From Pseudomonas brassicacearum subsp. brassicacearum (GTDB taxonomy: Bacteria; Pseudomonadota; Gammaproteobacteria; Pseudomonadales; Pseudomonadaceae): a DNA stretch of 64,000 nucleotides. The stretch covers positions 1 to 64,000 of the forward strand of contig NZ_VZPJ01000015.1 in the NCBI RefSeq assembly GCF_008801605.1, written 5' to 3'. The notes under the pieces are model-generated. The model ran no database searches, was not told the origin of the DNA, and worked only from the letters and a program-made list of their open reading frames with translations. The translations under genes were made by a program, and so were the position numbers. The first letter of the stretch is position 1. Each line of letters begins with the position of its first letter. Below, in pieces: positions 18,378 through 30,585 of the stretch.

Positions 18378-19301
18378 TTAATCCTCGAACCCGACCTGTT
18401 CATGGATTTCATCGACCTTGAGTTCCAGTCGGTAAGCCACGGCGATGAACAACGCCTGGCACAGGCACAACGTGGCACTCAACGAACGGAAGGCGAACGA
18501 ACTGCCTTCGTTGACCAGCAACACCGCGTTGGCCCGTTTGGCCAGGGGCGACAGGTTGCTGTCGGTGATGATCAGGGTCTTGGCCTGGTGATGCTGGGCA
18601 ATGCGCAGGCAGTGCTGGGTTTCCTTGCCATAGGGCGTGAAGCTGATGGCGATGACCAGGTCGTTGGCGCGCACGCTGCGCATCTGCTCACGGTAACTGC
18701 CGCCCAGGCCGGACACCAGGTGAATGCGCTTATTGGTGTGTTGCAGGTTGTAGACCAGATAATCGGCCACCGCGAACGAACGGCGCACGCCCACCACATA
18801 GATGTTGTCGGCGTTGACCACCAGGTCCACGGCCTTTTCGAACGCCTGGTCGTCCAGCTCCAACCCCAGGCGCTCGATGCCCGAGAGGGTCGCGTTGACG
18901 CATTCGCGGGCCAGGTCGCCGCCGCTGGCCTTCTGCGACTTGTTGGCGATCATGCTGCGGATGCGCTGCTGGTAGTTCTGCACCGGGGTGGTCTTGTGGG
19001 TGTAGGCCTCGCGGAACAACGCCTGCATTTCGCTGAACCCGCTGAAGCCGAAACGCTGGGAAAACCTGACGATGGCCGAGGGGTGCACTTCGCATTCCCG
19101 GGCGATGTCGCTGATGCGGTCGACCATGATCCGGTCGCTCTGCTGGCTCATGTAGCTGGCGATGCGTTTGAGCTGGCGCGGCAGGCTTTCGTATTCATCG
19201 GTGATCAGTTGCAGCAGGCGCTCGGCATTGATCGGTGGGCTCGGGAGGGCGGGTTCGGACGCGCTCTCGGACGGCGCCGGCAGATCATCGGGGCGGGTCA
19301 T
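18378..19301 (-). CDS. iolR: RpiR/MurR-family regulator of inositol genes (IolR)
   Basis: 307 residues. The N-terminal RpiR helix-turn-helix (about 50-110; HPSAIVRFSQRFGFSGFSEMQ) is followed by a SIS sugar-phosphate domain (IYVVGVRRSFAVADYLV, VIAISFTPYGKETQ). IolR proteins of alpha- and gamma-proteobacteria repress inositol genes and respond to an inositol breakdown product. It is divergent from iolC; a GGAA-N6-TTCC palindrome lies in the gap. The ATG at 19301 has AGAAGGA seven bases upstream; the longer frame to 19361 has no good site. Confidence 0.9.
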   Translation of the reverse strand: MTRPDDLPAPSESASEPALPSPPINAERLLQLITDEYESLPRQLKRIASYMSQQSDRIMVDRISDIARECEVHPSAIVRFSQRFGFSGFSEMQALFREAYTHKTTPVQNYQQRIRSMIANKSQKASGGDLARECVNATLSGIERLGLELDDQAFEKAVDLVVNADNIYVVGVRRSFAVADYLVYNLQHTNKRIHLVSGLGGSYREQMRSVRANDLVIAISFTPYGKETQHCLRIAQHHQAKTLIITDSNLSPLAKRANAVLLVNEGSSFAFRSLSATLCLCQALFIAVAYRLELKVDEIHEQVGFED

Positions 19302-19476
19302 AGAAAATCCTTCTGGCTTGTTCTTATAGGGCGGCCCGAAAAAAAGGCCGGCCCTCGACAATAGGTTGGCTGGTCGCAGTCTACAGCGTAGGCGCAGGGA
19401 AAATCATGGGCTGACAAATGTTGCAGCATCTGCTGAAACGATGCACTGCACCTGGCTCGCTTTGGTCATAGCGTAT

Positions 19477-19492
19477 TGGAAAAAATATTCCA
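19477..19492. promoter_or_regulatory. Candidate IolR operator in the iolR-iolC gap
   Basis: TGGAAAAAATATTCCA fits GGAA-N6-TTCC, the pattern reported for IolR of Sinorhizobium. It lies 139 bases before iolC and 176 before iolR, beside an AT-rich stretch able to hold both promoters. Confidence 0.65.
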
Positions 19493-19615
19493 CGTAAAAA
19501 ATTTATAGAATAATTATTGATTATTGCGCGCCGCTCGTTTTAGTCTGCATTCACCAACAGCGCTGGCGTCGGTTTTGGCGTCAAGCGCAGGCTGATAAAA
19601 ATAACAGGAGCCAGC

Positions 19616-21553
19616 ATGGGCCAGACTCGTTTTGCCAGTGGGCGTCAATTGGATGTGATCTGCCTGGGACGCCTGGGCGTCGACCTTTACGCGCAGCAAG
19701 TCGGCGCGCGCCTGGAAGATGTCGCAAGCTTCGCCAAGTACCTGGGCGGTTCGTCGGCCAACATCGCTTTCGGCACGGCACGCCTGGGGCTCCGGTCGGC
19801 GATGCTGAGCCGGGTAGGGGACGACCACATGGGCCGCTTCCTGGTGGAGTCCCTGGCACGTGAAGGCTGCGATGTCAGTGGCATCAAGGTCGATCCCGAA
19901 CGCCTGACGGCCATGGTCCTGCTGGGTATCAAGGACCGGGAGACCTTTCCCCTGGTGTTCTACCGGGAAAATTGTGCCGACATGGCGTTGCGCGCCGAAG
20001 ACATCGACGAAGCCTTCATTGCCTCCAGCAAGGCGCTGCTGATCACCGGCACGCATTTCTCTACCGATGGCGTCTACAAGGCCAGTACCCAGGCGCTGGA
20101 TTACGCTGAGAAGCACAATGTCAAATGCGTGTTGGACATCGATTATCGGCCGGTGCTCTGGGGCCTGGCGGGCAAGGCCGATGGGGAAACCCGTTTTGTG
20201 GCCGACCAGAAGGTCAGCCAGCATGTGCAAGGCATCCTGCCGCGTTTCGACCTCATCGTTGGCACTGAAGAAGAATTCCTGATCGCCGGCGGCAGCGAAG
20301 ACCTGCTGACCGCACTGCGCACCGTGCGCTCGCTGACGGCGGCGACCCTGGTGGTCAAGCTTGGCCCACAAGGTTGCACGGTGATTCATGGCGCCATTCC
20401 GGCCCACCTTGAAGACGGCGCCCTTTACCCTGGTGTCCGGGTCGAGGTCTTGAATGTACTGGGCGCCGGTGATGCATTCATGTCGGGGTTCCTCGCCGGT
20501 TGGCTGGAGGACGCCAGCGATGAGCGCTGCTGTCAGTTGGCCAATGCCTGCGGTGGCCTGGTGGTGTCGCGCCATGCCTGTGCCCCGGCGATGCCGACCC
20601 GGGCCGAGCTCGACTATTTATTCAAGAGCCCGGTGCCGATTACCCGCCCGGACCAGGATGCCGTGCTGCAACGACTGCATCAGGTCAGCGTGCCCCGCAA
20701 GACCTGGAGACAACTGTTCATCTTTGCGTTCGACCATCGCTGGCAACTGGTGGAGCTGGCCCAGAAGGGCGGCCGCGACCTGAGCTGCATTGGTGACCTC
20801 AAGCAACTGTTCATCCAGGCGGTGGAGCGGGTCGAAGCCGACCTGCAACGCCAAGGCGTCGAGGCCGACGTCGGTCTGCTGGCCGACCAACGTTTCGGCC
20901 AGGACTCGCTGAACGCTGCCACCGGACGTGGCTGGTGGGTGGCGCGACCGGTGGAGGTACAGAATTCGCGACCGCTGGCGTTCGAACACGGGCGCTCCAT
21001 TGGCAGCAACCTGATCGCCTGGCCGCAGGAACAGATCATCAAGTGCCTGGTGCAATTTCACCCTGATGACGAGCCACTGTTGCGCCTGGAGCAGGAAGCG
21101 CAACTGATGGGGCTGTACAAGGCTTCCCAGGTCAGCGGCCATGAATTGCTGCTGGAAGTCATTCCGCCCAAGGATCATCCATCGCCGCACCCGGACGTGC
21201 TCTATCGTGCCCTCAAGCGCCTCTACAACCTGGGTATTTTCCCGGCGTGGTGGAAGATCGAGACCCAGAGCGCGGAGGAATGGAAACAGCTCGATGAGCT
21301 GATCCAGCAACGCGACCCGTATTGCCGCGGCGTGGTCCTGCTGGGCCTCAACGCCCCGGCCGCCGCCCTGGCCGAAGGCTTCCGACAAGCCAGCCAGAGC
21401 ACCACCTGCCGTGGGTTCGCCGTGGGCCGCACGATCTTCCAGGAACCGAGCCGGGCCTGGCTGGCCGGGGAAATCGATGATGAAACGCTGATCCGGCAGG
21501 TGCAGGGCAGGTTTGTGGAATTGATCGAGGCGTGGCGCAGTGCCCGTGCTTGA
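19616..21553 (+). CDS. iolC: 5-dehydro-2-deoxygluconokinase fused to DUF2090 aldolase-like domain (IolC)
   Basis: 645 residues, about twice a plain IolC. The N-terminal PfkB sugar kinase (1-325) has the catalytic GAGDAF at 283-288 and an N-terminal GG motif (YLGGSSANIAFG). The C-terminal DUF2090 domain (from about 345; LFIFAFDHRWQLVELA) is aldolase-like. Together they should phosphorylate 2-deoxy-5-keto-gluconate and may cleave the phosphate to dihydroxyacetone phosphate and malonate semialdehyde; no separate iolJ was seen. The ATG at 19616 has AGGAG upstream. Confidence 0.93.
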   Translation: MGQTRFASGRQLDVICLGRLGVDLYAQQVGARLEDVASFAKYLGGSSANIAFGTARLGLRSAMLSRVGDDHMGRFLVESLAREGCDVSGIKVDPERLTAMVLLGIKDRETFPLVFYRENCADMALRAEDIDEAFIASSKALLITGTHFSTDGVYKASTQALDYAEKHNVKCVLDIDYRPVLWGLAGKADGETRFVADQKVSQHVQGILPRFDLIVGTEEEFLIAGGSEDLLTALRTVRSLTAATLVVKLGPQGCTVIHGAIPAHLEDGALYPGVRVEVLNVLGAGDAFMSGFLAGWLEDASDERCCQLANACGGLVVSRHACAPAMPTRAELDYLFKSPVPITRPDQDAVLQRLHQVSVPRKTWRQLFIFAFDHRWQLVELAQKGGRDLSCIGDLKQLFIQAVERVEADLQRQGVEADVGLLADQRFGQDSLNAATGRGWWVARPVEVQNSRPLAFEHGRSIGSNLIAWPQEQIIKCLVQFHPDDEPLLRLEQEAQLMGLYKASQVSGHELLLEVIPPKDHPSPHPDVLYRALKRLYNLGIFPAWWKIETQSAEEWKQLDELIQQRDPYCRGVVLLGLNAPAAALAEGFRQASQSTTCRGFAVGRTIFQEPSRAWLAGEIDDETLIRQVQGRFVELIEAWRSARA

Positions 21554-21565
21554 TGGGGGGGGTAA

Positions 21566-21655
21566 TGTGGGAGCGAGCTTGCTCGCGATGGCGTCCGGTC
21601 AGCCAGCATCAATATTGACTGGTACACCGTTATCGCGAGCAAGCTCGCTCCCACA
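21566..21655. repeat. REPIN between iolC and iolE
   Basis: Mirror REP cores TGTGGGAGCGAGCTTGCTCG and reverse fill most of the gap inside the inositol operon. Confidence 0.92.
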
Positions 21656-21707
21656 AGTGTTCAGCGTCGTTCTTACTGATTTGTGAAAAACAATAAAAGG
21701 TGCAGCC

Positions 21708-22601
21708 ATGCCCGCTATTCGAATTGGCATCAACCCGATTTCCTGGAGCAACGACGACTTGCCATCGTTGGGCGGCGAGACGCCGTTGAGCACGGCGCTG
21801 AGTGAAGGCAAGGAAATCGGTTACGAAGGTTTTGAACTCAACGGCAAGTTCCCCAAGGACGCCAAGGGTGTCGGCGATGTGCTGCGCCCTTATGACCTGG
21901 CGTTGGTCTCCGGCTGGTATTCCAGTCGCCTGGCCCGGCGTTCGGCGGCCGAGGAAATCGACGCCATTGCCAGCCACGTCGAACTGCTGGCACAGAACGG
22001 CGCGACAGTGCTGGTGTACGGGGAAGTCGCCGACTCCATCCAGGGCCAGCGGATTGCGCTGATCGAGCGGCCGCGTTTCCATACGGATGAAGCCTGGCAA
22101 GCCTACGCCGACAAACTCACGGAACTGGCGCGCTTCACCTTGTCCCGAGGCGTGCGCCTGGCCTATCACCACCACATGGGCGCCTATGTCGAGTCGCCCT
22201 CGGACATCGACAAGTTGATGGCCCTGACCGGTAACGAAGTGGGCCTGCTGTTCGACTCGGGCCACTGCTACATGGGCGGTGGCGAACCGTTGCAGGTGCT
22301 GCGCAAACACATCGAGCGGGTCTGCCATGTGCACTTCAAGGACGTGCGCAAACCGGTGGTGCAACTGGCGCGCAATAACCTCTGGAGCTTCCCCGATTGC
22401 ATCATCAACGGCACCTTCACCGTGCCGGGGGACGGTGACATCGACTTCGCCGCGTTGCTCGACGTGTTGCTGGCCGCCGATTACCAAGGCTGGCTGGTGG
22501 TGGAAGCCGAGCAGGACCCTGCCGTAGCACCGAGTTATGCCTACGCCAAGAAGGGCTACGACACGCTGCGTGCCTTGCTGCAAGAAAGGAGTCCGTCATG
22601 A
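21708..22601 (+). CDS. iolE: Myo-inosose-2 dehydratase (IolE)
   Basis: 297 residues of the AP-endonuclease-2-like TIM barrel group. It starts with the family signature RIGINPISWSNDDLPSLGG. Metal and active-site stretches include LAYHHHMGAYVES, LLFDSGHCYMGGG and HVHFKDVR. It removes water from 2-keto-myo-inositol to give the trihydroxycyclohexane-dione that IolD opens. AAGGTG precedes the ATG; the end overlaps iolB by four bases. Confidence 0.95.
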   Translation: MPAIRIGINPISWSNDDLPSLGGETPLSTALSEGKEIGYEGFELNGKFPKDAKGVGDVLRPYDLALVSGWYSSRLARRSAAEEIDAIASHVELLAQNGATVLVYGEVADSIQGQRIALIERPRFHTDEAWQAYADKLTELARFTLSRGVRLAYHHHMGAYVESPSDIDKLMALTGNEVGLLFDSGHCYMGGGEPLQVLRKHIERVCHVHFKDVRKPVVQLARNNLWSFPDCIINGTFTVPGDGDIDFAALLDVLLAADYQGWLVVEAEQDPAVAPSYAYAKKGYDTLRALLQERSPS

Positions 22602-23407
22602 GCCTGTTGATCAAGAGCCATTCCAGCGGTCGAACCATGGTCCAGTTGCCGGCAGGTGAGCTGGAATACGTCGGGTTCGCCGCCTACCGCCTGAGCCTGG
22701 GCGAAACCCTGCCGGTGGCCGCCGGCGACAAGGAATTGTGCCTGGTGCTGCTCAGTGGGCGCATCAGCCTCAAGGGCGAAGCGCCGGGGCAGGGGGCCTT
22801 CGATTGGGACAACCTCGGTGATCGCCAGTCGGTGTTCGAGGACAAGTCACCCTATGCCGCTTACCTGCCGTCTGGCAGCCAGGCCCAGGTCACCGCGTTG
22901 AGCGATGTACAGATTGCCGTGTGCGCCGCGCCGGGGGCTGCGCAGAACAGTCATGGCCCACGGTTGATCCGCCCGGACAGCATGAAGCGCAGTGTGCGCG
23001 GCAAGGGCGCCAACACCCGTTATGTCTGCGACATCCTGCCCGACAGCGAGCCGGCCCATTCGCTGTTGGTGGTGGAAGTGCGTACTCCGTCGGGGCACTC
23101 CTCGAGCTACCCGCCGCACAAGCACGACACCGACGACCTGCCGCACCAGAGCTTCCTGGAAGAAACCTATTACCACCAGGTCAACCCGTCCCAAGGCTTC
23201 GTGTTCCAGCGGGTCTACACCGACGACCGCAGCATCGACCAGGCCATGGCCGTGGAGAACAGCGACCTGGTGGTGGTGCCCAAGGGGTACCACCCGGTCA
23301 GCGTGCCCTACGGGTACGAGTCGTATTACCTGAACGTCATGGCCGGCCCGAAGCGGGTCTGGCAGTTCCATAACGATCCGCAGCACAGCTGGCTGCTGGA
23401 CCTCTGA
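22598..23407 (+). CDS. iolB: 5-deoxy-glucuronate isomerase (IolB)
   Basis: 269 residues with the bicupin layout of IolB. The metal-binding stretch GHSSSYPPHKHDTDDLP is followed by FLEETYYHQ and GYHPVSVPYGYESYYLNVMAG. It turns 5-deoxy-glucuronate into 2-deoxy-5-keto-gluconate, the IolC substrate. It is coupled to iolE by an ATGA overlap. Confidence 0.95.
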   Translation: MSLLIKSHSSGRTMVQLPAGELEYVGFAAYRLSLGETLPVAAGDKELCLVLLSGRISLKGEAPGQGAFDWDNLGDRQSVFEDKSPYAAYLPSGSQAQVTALSDVQIAVCAAPGAAQNSHGPRLIRPDSMKRSVRGKGANTRYVCDILPDSEPAHSLLVVEVRTPSGHSSSYPPHKHDTDDLPHQSFLEETYYHQVNPSQGFVFQRVYTDDRSIDQAMAVENSDLVVVPKGYHPVSVPYGYESYYLNVMAGPKRVWQFHNDPQHSWLLDL

Positions 23408-23437
23408 TTTCCAACATTCGCACGGAGAACAAGAACA

Positions 23438-24940
23438 ATGAGTGACGCCCCGGTAGTAGGCCATTACCTCAACGGCCACGTGCAGGACCACGACAGCACG
23501 CGGTTCAGCAATGTCTTCAACCCGGCCACCGGTGCGGTGCAGGCCCGGGTGGCCCTGGCCGAGCCGGGCACTGTCGACGCGGCAGTGGCCTCGGCGCTGG
23601 CGGCGTTCCCGGCCTGGTCCGAGCAGTCGTCATTGCGTCGTTCGCGGGTGATGTTCAAGTTCAAGGAGCTGCTGGACCGGCACCACGACGAGCTGGCGCA
23701 GATCATCAGTCGTGAACACGGCAAGGTGCTGTCCGACGCCCACGGCGAAGTCACCCGCGGCATCGAGATCGTCGAGTACGCCTGCGGTGCGCCGAACCTG
23801 CTCAAGACCGATTTCAGCGACAACATCGGCGGCGGCATCGACAATTGGAACCTGCGCCAACCCCTGGGCGTTTGCGCCGGGGTCACGCCGTTCAACTTCC
23901 CGGTGATGGTGCCGTTGTGGATGATTCCCCTGGCGCTGGTCGCCGGCAACTGCTTCATCCTCAAGCCTTCGGAGCGCGACCCGTCCGCCAGTTTGCTGAT
24001 GGCCCGTCTACTGACCGAAGCCGGCCTGCCGGACGGTGTGTTCAACGTGGTCCAGGGCGACAAGGTGGCGGTGGATGCGCTGTTGCAGCACCCGGACATC
24101 GAAGCGATTTCCTTTGTCGGCTCCACGCCGATTGCCGAGTACATCCACCAGCAGGGTACGGCGCACGGCAAACGTGTGCAGGCCCTGGGCGGGGCCAAGA
24201 ACCATATGATCGTCATGCCTGACGCCGACCTCGACCAGGCGGCGGATGCCTTGATCGGCGCCGCCTACGGCTCGGCGGGTGAGCGCTGCATGGCGATTTC
24301 CATCGCCGTGGCGGTGGGTGATGTGGGCGATGAATTGATTGCCAAGCTGTTGCCGCGCATAGACCAGCTGAAGATCGGCAACGGCCAGCAACCCGGCACC
24401 GACATGGGGCCGCTGGTCACCGCCGAGCACAAGGCAAAAGTGGAAGGTTTCATCGACGCTGGGGTGGCCGAGGGCGCTCGCTTGATCGTCGATGGGCGTG
24501 GTTTCAAGGTGCCTGGCGCCGAGCAGGGCTTCTTTGTCGGGGCGACGCTGTTCGACCAGGTCACCGCCGAGATGAGCATCTACCAGCAGGAAATCTTCGG
24601 CCCGGTGCTGGGGATCGTCCGTGTACCGGACTTCGCCACGGCGGTGGCGCTGATCAATGCCCATGAATTCGGCAACGGCGTGTCGTGCTTCACCCGTGAC
24701 GGCGGCATTGCCCGGGCGTTCGCCCGCAGTATCAAGGTCGGCATGGTCGGCATCAACGTGCCGATTCCGGTGCCCATGGCCTGGCACTCCTTTGGTGGTT
24801 GGAAGCGTTCGCTGTTCGGCGATCACCATGCCTACGGTGAAGAAGGCCTGCGTTTCTACAGCCGCTACAAAAGCGTGATGCAACGCTGGCCCGACAGCAT
24901 TGCCAAGGGTCCTGAGTTCAGCATGCCGACTGCTCAATAA
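23438..24940 (+). CDS. iolA: Methylmalonate/malonate-semialdehyde dehydrogenase, CoA-acylating (IolA/MmsA)
   Basis: 500 residues of the aldehyde dehydrogenase superfamily. The catalytic cysteine is C284 in [11 protein letters not shown]; the MmsA-type [15 protein letters not shown] and the end signature [17 protein letters not shown] are present. In this operon it should turn malonate semialdehyde plus CoA into acetyl-CoA and CO2, ending the pathway. It may also serve valine and thymine/beta-aminoisobutyrate breakdown, which links it in logic to the pyrimidine genes at the other end of the window. Confidence 0.94.
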   Translation: MSDAPVVGHYLNGHVQDHDSTRFSNVFNPATGAVQARVALAEPGTVDAAVASALAAFPAWSEQSSLRRSRVMFKFKELLDRHHDELAQIISREHGKVLSDAHGEVTRGIEIVEYACGAPNLLKTDFSDNIGGGIDNWNLRQPLGVCAGVTPFNFPVMVPLWMIPLALVAGNCFILKPSERDPSASLLMARLLTEAGLPDGVFNVVQGDKVAVDALLQHPDIEAISFVGSTPIAEYIHQQGTAHGKRVQALGGAKNHMIVMPDADLDQAADALIGAAYGSAGERCMAISIAVAVGDVGDELIAKLLPRIDQLKIGNGQQPGTDMGPLVTAEHKAKVEGFIDAGVAEGARLIVDGRGFKVPGAEQGFFVGATLFDQVTAEMSIYQQEIFGPVLGIVRVPDFATAVALINAHEFGNGVSCFTRDGGIARAFARSIKVGMVGINVPIPVPMAWHSFGGWKRSLFGDHHAYGEEGLRFYSRYKSVMQRWPDSIAKGPEFSMPTAQ

Positions 24941-24975
24941 CGCTTTTTTGAATGACTGCCGGAGGGAGAACAACA

Positions 24976-25797
24976 ATGAACAAGCCCCTGCGTTTTGCCT
25001 TGAACCGAATGGTTGCGCCACGCCTGTCACTGCCCGCTTTCATCGACTTGGCACTGGCATTGAAAACCGATGCCATCGAGATCCGCAACGATCTGAAGGG
25101 CGTCGAGATCGAAGACGGCATGCCGCCGGCCCGGGTGCGCGAGTTGTGCGAGGAGCGTGGCATCAAGGTGCTGTCGATCAACGCCCTTTACCCCTTTGAC
25201 GTGTGGAACGAAGAACGCCGCGCCCAGGCCGTGCGGCTGGCCGACTACGCCCGCGAATGCGGCGCCGAGGGGCTGGTGATGTGCCCGCTCAACGACCGCG
25301 CCGACCCGCGCAGCGAGGCCGAGCGTGCGGCGGGGCTGCGTACGGCCCTCAGTGAACTGGCGCCGATCCTGCGCGCCTTTGGCATCTACGGTTTCATCGA
25401 GCCCCTGGGTTTCGAAGAGTGCTCGCTGCGCCGCAAACGCACGGCGGTGGAAGCGATCAAGAGCATTGGCGGGCTGGATGTGTTCCGCCTGGTGCATGAC
25501 ACCTTTCACCATCATTTGGCCGGTGAACAGGAGTTCTTCCCCGAGCTGACCGGGCTGGTGCACATCTCCGGCGTCGAGGATGCCCAGGCGCCGCTGGCGA
25601 CGATCCGTGACGGCCACCGAGTGCTGGTGGGCGCGGCCGACATCCTTGGCAATGCCGTGCAGATCGAGGCGCTGCGGGCCGGTGGCTACGAGGGCTACCT
25701 GTCCTTCGAGCCGTTCGCCGAGAGCGTCCATGACCTGGCCGACATCCGCCAGGCGTTGGGGGCGAGCATGAACCACCTGCAGAGCTCCCAGGCCTGA
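24976..25797 (+). CDS. iolI: Inosose isomerase / sugar-phosphate isomerase-epimerase (IolI-like)
   Basis: 273 residues, xylose-isomerase-like TIM barrel. Family stretches include FALNRMVAPRLSLPAFIDLA, DAIEIRNDLKGVEI, IEPLGFEECSLRRKR, VHDTFHHHLAGE and YLSFEPFA. IolI interconverts 2-keto-myo-inositol and 1-keto-D-chiro-inositol, feeding other inositol isomers into the route. The ATG at 24976 follows GGAGGGAG; the frame start at 24952 is not preceded by a good site. Confidence 0.88.
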   Translation: MNKPLRFALNRMVAPRLSLPAFIDLALALKTDAIEIRNDLKGVEIEDGMPPARVRELCEERGIKVLSINALYPFDVWNEERRAQAVRLADYARECGAEGLVMCPLNDRADPRSEAERAAGLRTALSELAPILRAFGIYGFIEPLGFEECSLRRKRTAVEAIKSIGGLDVFRLVHDTFHHHLAGEQEFFPELTGLVHISGVEDAQAPLATIRDGHRVLVGAADILGNAVQIEALRAGGYEGYLSFEPFAESVHDLADIRQALGASMNHLQSSQA

Positions 25798-25825
25798 CCC
25801 GATTCCCTGAACGCTGGAGAACCCC

Positions 25826-25916
25826 CTGTGGGAGCGAGCTTGCTCGCGATGACGGCGGCACACTCAACATCTGAGCTGCCTGACACACCGCTATCGCGAG
25901 CAAGCTCGCTCCCACA
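25826..25916. repeat. REPIN between iolI and iolD
   Basis: CTGTGGGAGCGAGCTTGCTC and its mirror at 75-90 bases, inside the inositol operon. Confidence 0.92.
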
Positions 25917-25948
25917 CTTGACCGAGTTGCGTTTGAAAAGGTGCAAGC

Positions 25949-28920
<2,972 letters not shown>

Positions 28921-28933
28921 CACCGTCCAAAAA

Positions 28934-29154
28934 TGTGGGAGCGAGCTTGCTCGCGATAGCGGTGGGTCAGTCGACATTACTGCTGGAGGATCCGCCGCCT
29001 TCGCGAGCAAGCCCGCTCCCACAGTCGACCGCGTTTCCCCTGAAGGTACTCGGTCAAATTGTGGGAGCCGAGCTTGCTCGCGATGGCGGTGGATCAGCTT
29101 GCATTGATGCTGAATGTGCCGCCGTCTTCGCGAGCAGGCTCAGCTCCCACAGGG
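28934..29154. repeat. Two consecutive REPINs after iolG
   Basis: One mirror pair spans 28934-29024 and a second, diverged pair (GAGCCGAGC, GCTCAGCTCC variants) spans 29060-29154. Together they fill the 266-base gap before the next dehydrogenase gene. Confidence 0.88.
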
Positions 29155-29186
29155 ACTGCATTCAAACCGTGATCTAAGGAGTTTTC

Positions 29187-30239
29187 ATGCGAATCGGACT
29201 AGTGGGCTACGGCAAGGGCGGGCGGTTTTTTCATGCGCCGCTGATCAGCAGTCTGCCCGGGGCTACGTTCGTCGGCGTGGTGACCCGGTCTGCCGAGCGG
29301 CGCCAGCAGCTGGCGAGTGATTATCCGCACGTCCAAGCCTTTGACTCCCTCGAAGAATTGGTCGCAGCGGGCGTTGATGCGGTGGTGGTGTCCACGCCGC
29401 TGGACGGTCGCCCGGAGGTGGTGATGCAAGCCATCGACCTCGGCGTGGCGGTGGTCAGCGACAAGCCTTTTGCCTGGGATGCAGCACAGGCCGAGGCGAT
29501 GGTGATGGCCGCCGAACAACACAACGTGCCGTTGAGCGTGTACCAGAACCGCCGTTGGGATTCGGATTTCCTGACCTTGCGCAAACTGCTGGCGTCAGGC
29601 GCCCTGGGGCAGGTCATTCGTTTTGAATCCAGCGTCGAGCGCTATTCGCCGGCCTCGGTCGGCAAAGGCAGCGGAGGCGGGTTCCTGCGCGATTTGGGCA
29701 GCCACCTGGTGGACCAGGCGCTGCAACTGTTCGGGCCGGTGGAGCGGGTCTACGCCGAGCTGGACTACCGCCAGCCCGGCCAGGTGTTCGACAACGGCTT
29801 CTTCATGTCCTTGACCCATGCCAGCGGCGTGATTTCCCACTTGAGCGGCAATTGCGTGCAAAACGCAGCGCGCCCGCGCTTTCGGGTCAACGGCACCCAG
29901 GGCTGCTATACCGTTGAAGGCCTGGACGGCCAGGAAGCCCAGGCGCTGGCGGGCCTGAGCCCGGCGACCGAGGGTGAACGCTGGGGCGCTGAAGAGCATC
30001 GGCGCTGGGGCTGGTTCGAACACGGCACCGAGCGCGAGCGGGTGACCTCGGAGCGTGGCTGCTGGCTGGCGTTCTACCAACACCTGCAAACCGCGTTGCA
30101 GGGCGCTGGCCCGCTGCCGGTGGAGGCCCGTGATGCATTGGCGACCACGCGCATTCTTGATGCCGCCAGGCAGAGTGCCGAGCAGGGCGAAATGGTGCGT
30201 TTATCGACGCCTGTCGGCCATGGAATAAAAAACGAATAA
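29187..30239 (+). CDS. Gfo/Idh/MocA-family dehydrogenase
   Basis: 350 residues. NAD fold GLVGYGKGGRFFHAPL, catalytic VVSDKPFAW (K in DKP) and GGGFLRDLGSHLVDQAL fit the long-form Gfo/Idh family (E. coli YdgJ/YhhX-like). Members oxidise inositol isomers such as scyllo-inositol, or related sugars. TAAGGAG precedes the ATG. Position in the inositol cluster suggests an isomer-specific or side-chain dehydrogenase; the exact substrate is not shown. Confidence 0.88.
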   Translation: MRIGLVGYGKGGRFFHAPLISSLPGATFVGVVTRSAERRQQLASDYPHVQAFDSLEELVAAGVDAVVVSTPLDGRPEVVMQAIDLGVAVVSDKPFAWDAAQAEAMVMAAEQHNVPLSVYQNRRWDSDFLTLRKLLASGALGQVIRFESSVERYSPASVGKGSGGGFLRDLGSHLVDQALQLFGPVERVYAELDYRQPGQVFDNGFFMSLTHASGVISHLSGNCVQNAARPRFRVNGTQGCYTVEGLDGQEAQALAGLSPATEGERWGAEEHRRWGWFEHGTERERVTSERGCWLAFYQHLQTALQGAGPLPVEARDALATTRILDAARQSAEQGEMVRLSTPVGHGIKNE

Positions 30240-30259
30240 AATTCTAAAATGAGTTGATA

Positions 30260-30275
30260 TGGAAAATATTTTCCA
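30260..30275. promoter_or_regulatory. Candidate IolR operator before the inositol importer genes
   Basis: TGGAAAATATTTTCCA is a perfect 16-bp palindrome and a perfect GGAA-N6-TTCC. It lies 20 bases after the dehydrogenase stop, which suggests a second IolR-controlled promoter for the ABC importer. Confidence 0.7.
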
Positions 30276-30381
30276 ATAAAGTCAATTCCAGGTTACCGAC
30301 AATCCTGTCTGTCTCCCGCCAAGCCAGCCTTGAACGGATGCCAGACGAAACAAAAACAAGAAACACAGCTAGGTACCGTCG

Positions 30382-30534
30382 ATGAAAACCTTCAGCCGCT
30401 CTGCGTTTCACCTGCCACATCTGCTGCGCCTGTCCGCAGTTCTCCCCCTGTTCGAATCCCTGTGTATCCAGCGTAACGGCGCCATGGTGTGTTGCATGCC
30501 CGGCGCGCCCATCGTGCGTTTGCCCCGTTCCTGA
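30382..30534 (+). CDS. Possible 50-residue small ORF ahead of the importer genes
   Basis: An ATG at 30382 opens 50 codons ending with a TGA, 51 bases before the binding-protein gene. It starts MKTFSRSAFHLPHLLRLS and holds a cysteine pair (MVCCMPGAP) near the end. The start site is weak (AGGTACC nine bases off). It could be a leader peptide, a small protein or chance; I do not recognise it. The rest of the 346-base gap holds only the palindrome above. Confidence 0.3.
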   Translation: MKTFSRSAFHLPHLLRLSAVLPLFESLCIQRNGAMVCCMPGAPIVRLPRS

Positions 30535-30585
30535 TCCGTCACGCCTTATCCATAAAACCAACAAAAAAGTGGAGAAAGACCGTTC

